A stretch of DNA of 57,210 bases, from contig DATKCK010000087.1 in the NCBI GenBank assembly GCA_035513215.1, positions 1 through 57,210 of the forward strand, written 5' to 3'. The position numbers and the translations under genes are program-made. A model generated the notes under the pieces. It was not told where the DNA came from, searched no databases, and saw only the letters and a program-made list of their open reading frames with translations. Positions 52,216 through 57,210 of the stretch are shown in pieces. Position 1 is the stretch's first letter, and each line of letters opens with the position of its first letter. Origin of the DNA: DATCZB01 sp035513215. GTDB lineage: Bacteria > Pseudomonadota > Gammaproteobacteria > Steroidobacterales > Rariloculaceae.

Positions 52216-52593
52216 GCGTGGATCACCTCGCCCGCCACATGGAGGCGGCCATGTAACGGTTCGTCATTGCGAATCCAGAAGACAGGATCAGGGAGCACAC
52301 GAACCCCGTCAATCGTCGGCCATCGTCATGCACGGAACGGCGGCTGTCCCGCTCACGGCTACGTGCGGCGCCGTACAGACCGGGCGATGGGCCAACGGCA
52401 TCCTTGTGCAGACAGCGAAAGGTGCGCTCGGGGGCAGAAACACGAGCGGGGGAATATTGCAGGGAACGATTCGAAATACCGGTGTCGGCAGCAGCACGTC
52501 GTGTCGCCGCGTCACCAGAAAGTACGATCTCCTGCCGAAACGGAGAGCTGCGCACCGGGCTTGTCCAGCGAACGCCGATTTGGGAGCACGTTA
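52216..52593. other. Gene-poor stretch upstream of the histidine kinase
   Basis: I see no convincing gene in these 378 bp. The minus strand has a short protein-like stretch at about 52210-52310 (DPVFWIRNDEPLHG), out of frame with the small ORF at 52081-52215, which suggests a decayed gene. The plus strand is open in more than one frame before the kinase ATG but with unlikely composition. The kinase promoter should lie here, but no clear -35/-10 pair stands out. Confidence 0.35.
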
Positions 52594-53481
52594 ATGGAAC
52601 AACCGACATCACATACTCTTCATTCGATAGCCTGGGGCGAGATCGAGTCTGATGTCCGTCCCAGGCGCGGCCGCAACGGGCCGCGGCCGGCAGCGGAGGC
52701 CGCAACCCGGCGGGATTCCCTGTCCAACTCCGGGCCGCTCGCCGATGAGGAGCCACCTGGCCAGCGCCAGACCGACTGGCTGGCGATGCTCGGCCACCAA
52801 CTGCGCAATCCCGTCGGCGCAATAGCCAACGGCCTCGAGCTCGTGCAGTCCGGATCGCTAGATTCCGGCGGGCTGGCACGGATCGTCAAAATGATGCAAC
52901 GCCAGGTCCGCCAGGCCGAGGGCCTGCTCGACGATCTTCTGGACGGGGTGCGCCTCGCCAACGGCAAGCTCGAGATCGCCCGGGAATCCGTGGACCTGGC
53001 GCAGGTCGCCCTGGACGCTGTCGACACCATCGGCCCGCGCATCGACGCCAGGCGGCACACGCTGGCCGTCATGCTGCCACCCGCGGGTACGCTGTGGGTA
53101 TTGGGCGACTACGGTCGCCTGATCGACGTAGTCGTCAACCTTCTGGACAATGCAGCCAAGTACACGCGTCCCGGCGGCCACGTCGAACTCGAGATGCGGG
53201 CCGACGCGGAAACGGCCTTCATCAATGTTCGCGATACGGGGGTAGGCATTCCGAGCGAGCGCACGGAGGACATCTTCGACGCCTTCGTGCAAGGCGAGCG
53301 GGAACCCGGCAGCGCGCGAGGGCTCGGTCTGGGTCTGGCCCTCGCGCGTACTCTCATAGAGCTTCACGGAGGCTGGATCGCGGCACACAGCGCCGGTAAG
53401 GACCGGGGGAGCGAATTCGAGGTCCGGTTGCCGCGCATGCGCCGCATCAACGGGCACGCCGGCGATCGCAATGCCGCCTGA
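52594..53481 (+). CDS. Soluble sensor histidine kinase without visible input domain
   Basis: From the ATG at 52594 (GGGAGC upstream) the protein has 295 residues. The dimerisation box is GHQLRNPVGAIANGLEL with phospho-acceptor His68. The ATPase domain shows the N box LLDNAAKYT, G1 DTGVGIP, and G2 GLGLGLALARTLIELHGG. The 65 residues before the His box are low complexity and contain no transmembrane, PAS or GAF domain that I can see. No response regulator gene lies within the window, so it is an orphan kinase. It may be activated by a partner protein. Confidence 0.88.
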   Translation: MEQPTSHTLHSIAWGEIESDVRPRRGRNGPRPAAEAATRRDSLSNSGPLADEEPPGQRQTDWLAMLGHQLRNPVGAIANGLELVQSGSLDSGGLARIVKMMQRQVRQAEGLLDDLLDGVRLANGKLEIARESVDLAQVALDAVDTIGPRIDARRHTLAVMLPPAGTLWVLGDYGRLIDVVVNLLDNAAKYTRPGGHVELEMRADAETAFINVRDTGVGIPSERTEDIFDAFVQGEREPGSARGLGLGLALARTLIELHGGWIAAHSAGKDRGSEFEVRLPRMRRINGHAGDRNAA

Positions 53482-53524
53482 GTGTGCCCGCTGGCCGAGT
53501 TCGGCATCGTCCTGCCGCGAGGAT

Positions 53525-53839
53525 CTACTTTAGCGCCTGCCGCGCCACTTCAGCGATGGTGCTGCTACTGATACCGCGTTGCTTGCAGTAACTGGAATGG
53601 AGCCAATCGGCTAGCGTCTTCGTGCCCTTGCTCGCATTGCACGACGCACAGCAGCGAGCAATGTTTGCTCGAGTGACGAGCCTTGCATCGTTGATGATGT
53701 GCTCCCAGGTGGCAACAGCTTTTCGCGAGCCAATCGCGGCCGGAAACTCCAAGAACGGAACGCCGCAATAAATGCACGCTCTGTCGCGCCGGCGAACCTC
53801 GGCCTCTAGCCGCGCCGGGATTCCCCATCTGTTCATCAT
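53525..53839 (-). CDS. HNH endonuclease
   Basis: The protein, about 104 residues from ATG 53837-53839 (a second ATG follows), carries the HNH zinc-finger nuclease layout. CIYCG is followed by the His in TWEHIIND, an Asn-containing helix NIARCCASCNASKG and the second Cys pair. The start is chosen because the upstream in-frame extension runs into the 3' end of the GNAT gene. It lies at the left end of the integron-like region but no attC follows it, so whether it is a cassette gene is open. Confidence 0.78.
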   Translation of the reverse strand: MMNRWGIPARLEAEVRRRDRACIYCGVPFLEFPAAIGSRKAVATWEHIINDARLVTRANIARCCASCNASKGTKTLADWLHSSYCKQRGISSSTIAEVARQALK

Positions 53840-53931
53840 TTCTTTTCTGTCCACGTGTCGGATCGAGTATACCCCCGAAACGCGGAAGCGATGCGCTTGT
53901 CCTGCCGCCTCACGCGGCATGTGCGCCGGCA

Positions 53932-54468
53932 TCAGATACGACGTACCCATACACATTCACCCGCTATCGTCTCGTGCGTGAGCGAAAGTTCAGCGTTCGC
54001 AGCAACTCGCTGGCTTGCAGAATGCATCGGATGGATCCTCGCGCGAACCGCTCTCACGCCCGCGCAACGAAGCCAGGCAACCACGGCGTTCGCCGCCTCC
54101 GTGGCGAAGCCCCGACGCTGCCATAGTGTGCCTACTACCCACGCGATATCGGCGTGCTGCGAAGTGACGGTTACCTGGACGTAACCGATCGACATGCCTG
54201 TGGCGATCTCGACGAGTACCCAATTCAGCCACGCCTCCGTTCCGTCGGGTGACCGCCGCGACTCGAGATAGGTGTATCTTGCGTGAAGTTCGGATACCGA
54301 AGCGGGCGGTACACCCCGCGTGTGTTCGTATAGTGAGACGTCGGAGAGAATCGAAAACATCTCTTCGGCATGGTCACGCCGTAGCGGCGTCAGCTCGAGT
54401 CGAGCTGTCGAAATCCGTGCGTCCAGTTCTGCCAATGCAAGCATTTCGGAGGTGGAAGGCAGCGACAC
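53932..54468 (-). CDS. GNAT acetyltransferase, RimJ/RimL type
   Basis: The 178-residue protein begins at a GTG (54466-54468). It shows ISTARLELTPLRRDHAEEMFSI, the central GTLWQRRGFATEA with the acetyl-CoA-binding Q/RxxGxA, and the C-terminal helix HSASQRVAANAEL typical of RimJ/RimL N-acetyltransferases. The substrate is unknown; such genes are common integron cassettes. It starts 12 nt after a GTTAGAC recombination-core-like sequence (54481-54487 on the minus strand), which supports its origin as a cassette. Confidence 0.85.
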   Translation of the reverse strand: MSLPSTSEMLALAELDARISTARLELTPLRRDHAEEMFSILSDVSLYEHTRGVPPASVSELHARYTYLESRRSPDGTEAWLNWVLVEIATGMSIGYVQVTVTSQHADIAWVVGTLWQRRGFATEAANAVVAWLRCAGVRAVRARIHPMHSASQRVAANAELSLTHETIAGECVWVRRI

Positions 54469-54480
54469 GGCTTCGATGCC

Positions 54481-54505
54481 GTCTAACGCCAGGGTCTTTG
54501 TCAGG
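54481..54505 (-). repeat. Possible attC remnant between MOSC and GNAT
   Basis: On the minus strand a GCCTGAC (one mismatch to RYYYAAC) overlaps the MOSC stop, and GTTAGAC (perfect GTTRRRY) follows 12 nt later. No complementary L arms lie between them, so this is far too short for a working attC. It may be the scar of a deleted site. Confidence 0.4.
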
Positions 54506-54950
54506 CGCGCGCCGCGATGGAAGAACCAACAGAAATCGTACCGCCCTTAACGATCCTCGCATTCAAGCCGCCACGATGAACGAAGAAGCGTACTACTTCC
54601 ATGTGCGTATTCTTTGCCCAGGTCGCACACGGCTCGCATAGTTCAAAGCCTTCGAACTCTCACTCGCCCACATCGAAGCGCTTACCCAAGAGTGAGTTTA
54701 GATCGATGCCCCTTGTCACCAGGTTGCGTCTCGGCTCATGCATTGCCATAGCAAGGCCTGTCTCCGCGACAAACTTCTCGATTGCCTCGGCCTCGATCAG
54801 TGTGACCTGCTGTCCTACATCCTTTCTATCGTGGTCGTTCGAATAGCGGTCGCTTTTCAGCCCACACTCGCAGATGGCCTCTACTGCCGGTACGGCCTGG
54901 ACTTGGGCCCCCTTCTCTGGAGCAATGAAGATGTGTTCGATTCTGCCCAC
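54501..54950 (-). pseudogene. MOSC-domain protein interrupted by an in-frame TGA
   Basis: From the GTG at 54948-54950, 12 nt after the attC core, the frame reads GRIEHIFIAPEKGAQVQAV, DVGQQVTLIEAEAIE and RRNLVTRGIDLNSLLGKRFDVGE. It then stops at TGA 54660-54662 after 96 residues. The same frame continues with FEGFELCEPCATW and RFFVHRGGLNARIVKGGTI to a TGA at 54501-54503, the exact second half of a MOSC domain with its conserved CEPC cysteine. The family carries sulfur or binds molybdenum cofactor. Without the Cys the product should be inactive. A sequencing error or a recent nonsense mutation are both possible. Confidence 0.82.
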
Positions 54951-54961
54951 GTGCCCCGCGC

Positions 54962-55087
54962 GCCTAACGTTCCGGTTCAGCGGCGGCGCGCTGACCTCTG
55001 CTGAGCAACGCGATCGCACAATGAAATGACGCGCTCGCGGCGCGACGGCGCCGCCGTTTGATCGTCCGCTGCAACCGGTTATTAGAC
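54962..55087 (-). repeat. attC recombination site 1 (126 bp)
   Basis: On the minus strand the outer cores are GTCTAAT (R'', one base off RYYYAAC) and GTTAGGC (R', perfect). The inner arms CCGGTTGCAGCGG and CCGCTGAACCGG are complementary except for one extra base in the 5' arm, the hallmark extra-helical base. The central part folds further through GGCGGCG/CGCCGCC repeats. It closes the cassette carrying the SnoaL-like gene. Confidence 0.87.
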
Positions 55088-55256
55088 GCTTGGCACATCG
55101 GCCCCATCTCACGGGATGAGATTCTTTTCATCGACGACAAGAGCTTACGTCTTCTCCATGTCGAGAAAGCTCCTTGTATCGCGGGGACGGCTCCAGCCCG
55201 ATGTTTAGACTGCGCTTCTTGTATACGGACGTCCGATGTGCGCCAATACTCTCGGC

Positions 55257-55682
55257 TCACGGACGTTCCACCGGCGGCGGCGCCATGCCCATTCCAGCAA
55301 ACATGGCACGTTCGTCGTAATACTCCCATTCTTCGGCAATTCTGCCCTTCGCTAGGCGACTCAGCAACACACCTTGAATGATCACTTCTCGATTGGACGG
55401 CACCTCGCCCATCATAGATGCGCGGTGTGTACCCCGCGCGATCCATCGCGTCGCAACCAGGTCGCCTTCACCGACCATGGCTTCCACAGTGGTCACCATG
55501 TCTGGAAACGCAGACCGGAAAGACGTCGCCATTGCTTTCCATTGCTCAGGCCCGCGTAGGTCGGGCGAACTTCCGATATGGCGGACATAATCAAGGCTGA
55601 ACAGCTCGTCCGCCGCCGTGAGGTTGCCACGATTGAAGGCTTCGACGAGCCGGGTCACCAAGCGCTTGCCTGCATCGGACAC
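55257..55682 (-). CDS. SnoaL-like (NTF2-fold) protein, cassette gene
   Basis: The GTG at 55680-55682 is preceded by a strong ribosome-binding site (GGGGAGGT) and gives 141 residues: MSDAGKRLVTRLVEAFNRGNL, then DYVRHIGSSPDLRGPEQWK, FPDMVTTVEAMVGEGDLVATRWIARGTH (in parts) and EEWEYYDERAM. This matches SnoaL-type polyketide cyclase/ester-cyclase-like proteins of the NTF2 fold, many of unknown substrate. An in-frame upstream ATG at 55745 is less likely. About 170 bp of non-coding DNA lie between its stop and attC site 1. Confidence 0.83.
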   Translation of the reverse strand: MSDAGKRLVTRLVEAFNRGNLTAADELFSLDYVRHIGSSPDLRGPEQWKAMATSFRSAFPDMVTTVEAMVGEGDLVATRWIARGTHRASMMGEVPSNREVIIQGVLLSRLAKGRIAEEWEYYDERAMFAGMGMAPPPVERP

Positions 55683-55847
55683 TGCACACCTCCCCGATCG
55701 AAGCCGATCACACTGCCACTGAGGCGTTTGCCTCTCGGAAGACACGACATCCGTGCTCAGCGCTCTGACGATACCGTCGTCAGGACTGCTCCAGCATGCA
55801 GGAACAAATTACAACAGTCGTCGAGTCTCCTAGATCTCCGATACGCA

Positions 55848-55952
55848 GTCTAGCGCCTGGGATGAGCTGCAGACAAAAGCGGCGCGCCCTTTGCTCTTCT
55901 TCTTGCAAAGGGCGTGACGCTTTCGCCTGTCAGCTCCATCCCTTTGTTAGAC
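55848..55952 (-). repeat. attC recombination site 2 (105 bp)
   Basis: Minus-strand cores are GTCTAAC (R'', perfect) and GCTAGAC (R', one mismatch to GTTRRRY). The arms GGGATGGAGCTG and CAGCTCATCCC pair with one extra G. The centre folds as CGCCCTTTGC/GCAAAGGGCG. It is similar along its length to attC site 3, including the loop residues. It lies 10 bp from the end of the toxin gene. Confidence 0.88.
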
Positions 55953-55962
55953 GCGCGCACGA

Positions 55963-56345
55963 CTAAGTCAGCGGAATACGAACAAACTTTGTTCCACTCG
56001 GCGGAACTCGATAGGCGAACGGCCGCTTCTCTTTAGCGGCATATTCCTTGATGCGATCCCAGTTTCGAACCAGCTGCTGGACGATCTCCCACCGGGTCCG
56101 GTTCTTTCCACCGAGAAAGAAAGCCCCTACACCGAAATCTCTCAATGCCTTCAGCTCCGCCGGCCGCCGACGTATCGCGTCATCTCTTGTAACCAGAAAG
56201 TAGTCGTTCTCGCCGATATGTCTTAGCCACTCTGTATCGGGAGAATCTTCAGGAAAGTGATTTGAAGATGATCGACATCTTCCCCGAATGCCCGCATTCC
56301 GCGCGCCAAGTTCACGCTGAGATTGTTGTCTATGAAGAACCTCAA
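55963..56345 (-). pseudogene. PIN-like toxin (DUF5615/VapC-like) with a one-base deletion
   Basis: The TTG at 56343-56345 overlaps the antitoxin stop (TTGA) and opens MRFFIDNNLSVNLARGMRAF, with the acidic PIN-like N-terminus, up to DVDHLQ. At the A-run complementary to 56261-56263 the frame shifts. The other frame continues NHFPEDSPDTEWLRHIGEND, FLVTRDDAIRRRPAELK and ends FVRIPLT. Restoring one A (CAAAATC) would give one 127-residue protein of the usual length. So either the toxin is inactivated or the deletion is a sequencing error. Confidence 0.8.
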
Positions 56346-57031
56346 GCGGCGAGGGCTCGTTCGAACTTGACCGCGGACTCAACTTCCTGCTCCCTCAGAT
56401 TCATCCATTTAGATACAACTTGCGTATCTTCTCGCTCCGCGACAAAGAGGTCGTATACGTTAGACGTTCTCACGCCACGACCGACGATCGTTGGCGCGCC
56501 AAAGCAGATTCTTGGATCGACGACGACCCCCGCCTGCCGCCCAGCCGGAAACCATTTCTCCGCAAATCCCGTTTCTTGGTCGAAATCAACTTGGCGGGCC
56601 ATATCGAGGATCACGTCCGAGATTACCCATTGGCCACCGGAAAGCAGTTGAAGCAAGTTCTCAGTACCGTGACCCTTAACTCGCAGATATATCTCACGGC
56701 CATCAGTGAAGTAGACGCGCTGATGATGTCCGCCGATAATCGACTCCGCCTCAGCCAGCGCCTTCCGAATTCGCTGAAGGCTAAATCCGCGATCAAGGAA
56801 CTGCCGAACGAACAACAGGTCGACCAGACCCAAGAAGGACGCGTATCCAGTGTCTTCTGCATCTCGTTGCTTGATCACTGGCCGCTGGTGAACCAATGTT
56901 GTGTCTTTCCCCATCGGAGAGACATACGAGTAGGAGTAGCCCCTGAGCCATCGCCGCACGCGCTCAGGCCGGAGTCCTGTGAGGCGGCCTGCCTCAGCCG
57001 GTGTGTATCGGGGAATGTCCCATACGTACAT
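56342..57031 (-). CDS. DUF433-containing antitoxin with N-terminal HTH
   Basis: The 229 residues begin MYVWDIPRYTPAEAGRLTGL, a MerR-like helix-turn-helix followed by VRRWLRGYSY. The middle (FLGLVDLLFVRQFLDRGFSLQRIRKAL) resembles the linker of such proteins. The C-terminal part, VVVDPRICFGAPTIVGRGV, is the DUF433 core. DUF433 proteins with a following PIN-like gene are predicted type II toxin-antitoxin pairs. The gene overlaps the toxin start by 4 bp. The base composition is lower in GC than the left part of the window, as in many cassettes. Confidence 0.84.
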   Translation of the reverse strand: MYVWDIPRYTPAEAGRLTGLRPERVRRWLRGYSYSYVSPMGKDTTLVHQRPVIKQRDAEDTGYASFLGLVDLLFVRQFLDRGFSLQRIRKALAEAESIIGGHHQRVYFTDGREIYLRVKGHGTENLLQLLSGGQWVISDVILDMARQVDFDQETGFAEKWFPAGRQAGVVVDPRICFGAPTIVGRGVRTSNVYDLFVAEREDTQVVSKWMNLREQEVESAVKFERALAA

Positions 57032-57085
57032 GTTATCTAGTCTAGCGAGTTAGTCGGGCCAATGCTCGCGATCACGTGTCCGCGC

Positions 57086-57190
57086 GTCTAACGTCCCAGA
57101 TGAGCCGCGTGGCAAAGTGGCGCCGCCCTTGCTCTTCTCTTTGCAAGGGCGGTGACACTTTGGCACGTCGGCTCCATCTGATTGTTAGGC
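57086..57190 (-). repeat. attC recombination site 3 (105 bp)
   Basis: Minus-strand cores are GCCTAAC (R'') and GTTAGAC (R'), both perfect. The arms CAGATGGAGCCG and CGGCTCATCTG pair with one extra G. The centre folds as CCGCCCTTGC/GCAAGGGCGG, flanked by CAAAGTG/CACTTTG. This is the best attC in the window and marks the boundary of a further cassette whose gene lies beyond the right edge. Confidence 0.92.
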
Positions 57191-57210
57191 GGCGGTGTGC
57201 TCATCGCAGC

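Larger units (their letters stand above)
54481..57210 (-). mobile_element. Chromosomal integron gene-cassette array, distal part
   Basis: Three attC sites (54962-55087, 55848-55952, 57086-57190) separate short minus-strand genes, each gene ending just upstream (in its own sense) of an attC. All attC have the extra-helical base on the same arm, giving one orientation, which matches the gene direction. Cassette contents, in minus-strand order: unknown gene (beyond the right edge) / attC / DUF433 antitoxin + PIN-like toxin / attC / SnoaL-like / attC / broken MOSC / partial core / GNAT. By convention the integrase and attI lie on the side from which the genes are read, that is to the right of the window. 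Confidence 0.88.

Noticed and set aside
54660..54662. Selenocysteine or programmed read-through at the TGA in the MOSC gene
   Set aside because: No SECIS-like hairpin is evident directly after the TGA and MOSC proteins have no known Sec at this position. A nonsense mutation or a sequencing error is simpler.
54964..55446. 160-residue minus-strand ORF running through attC site 1
   Set aside because: Its C-terminal part (SNNRLQRT...) is translated attC sequence and the rest is antisense or out of frame to the SnoaL-like gene; a common false call at attC sites.
56255..56270. Programmed ribosomal frameshift in the PIN-like toxin
   Set aside because: The site CAAATC is not a typical slippery heptamer and one missing A in an A-run explains the shift.
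1..57210. CRISPR array, tRNA, rRNA or insertion sequence
   Set aside because: No regularly spaced repeats, cloverleaf-like genes, rRNA blocks or transposase frames with inverted ends were seen on either strand.

Overview
The window reads as a chromosomal segment of a GC-rich, non-enteric gammaproteobacterium. The evidence is the gene order: yicC-gmk-rpoZ-spoT-ridA-recG-ubiA, mrcA divergent from pilMNOPQ-aroKB, ubiE-ubiJ-ubiB, and the divergent tesA/ybbA pair. The exact order or family cannot be fixed from sequence alone. Coding density is very high: many genes overlap by 1-14 bp, and two convergent pairs abut exactly at a TGATCA.

Layout. 0-8 kb (mostly minus strand): a truncated DUF222-type protein at the left edge, then ubiA, recG, ridA, spoT, rpoZ, gmk and yicC, covering quinone synthesis, replication-fork rescue, the stringent response and nucleotide metabolism. 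8.1-12.2 kb (plus): PP2C phosphatase-rph-rdgB, a short DnaA-box cluster, rpmE and gltA. 12.2-15.4 kb (minus): a conserved hypothetical gene and PBP1A. 15.4-24.4 kb (plus): a c-di-GMP-I riboswitch followed by pilMNOPQ, a strong terminator, then aroK-aroB-dgt-pyrF. 24.4-33 kb: fadD, tesA, ybbA, a 2-hydroxyacid dehydrogenase, a divergent PEP-carboxylase homologue that lacks catalytic residues, and an ABC exporter. 33-43.5 kb (plus): an SLC13-type permease, then a trp attenuator (leader peptide with four Trp codons, alternative hairpins, terminator) driving an unfused trpEGDCFBA operon with three further coupled genes. 43.5-46.5 kb: ubiE-ubiJ-ubiB. 46.6-53.5 kb: a p-cresol-methylhydroxylase-like flavocytochrome pair, secreted proteins of unknown function, a hypothetical operon and a soluble histidine kinase.

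53.5-57.2 kb differs in character: small minus-strand genes (HNH nuclease, GNAT, broken MOSC, SnoaL-like, DUF433/PIN-like toxin-antitoxin) separated by three attC recombination sites that all share the minus orientation. This is the distal part of a chromosomal integron cassette array. The integrase and attI are predicted beyond the right edge. Two cassette genes are broken, one by an in-frame TGA and one by a one-base deletion.

The most notable signals are: (1) direct c-di-GMP control of the type IV pilus assembly operon by riboswitch; (2) a complete, apparently leaderless trp attenuator on a seven-gene trp operon; (3) the PEP-carboxylase homologue with the catalytic HPTE motif changed to MSTR; (4) the integron array; (5) three DnaA boxes upstream of rpmE.
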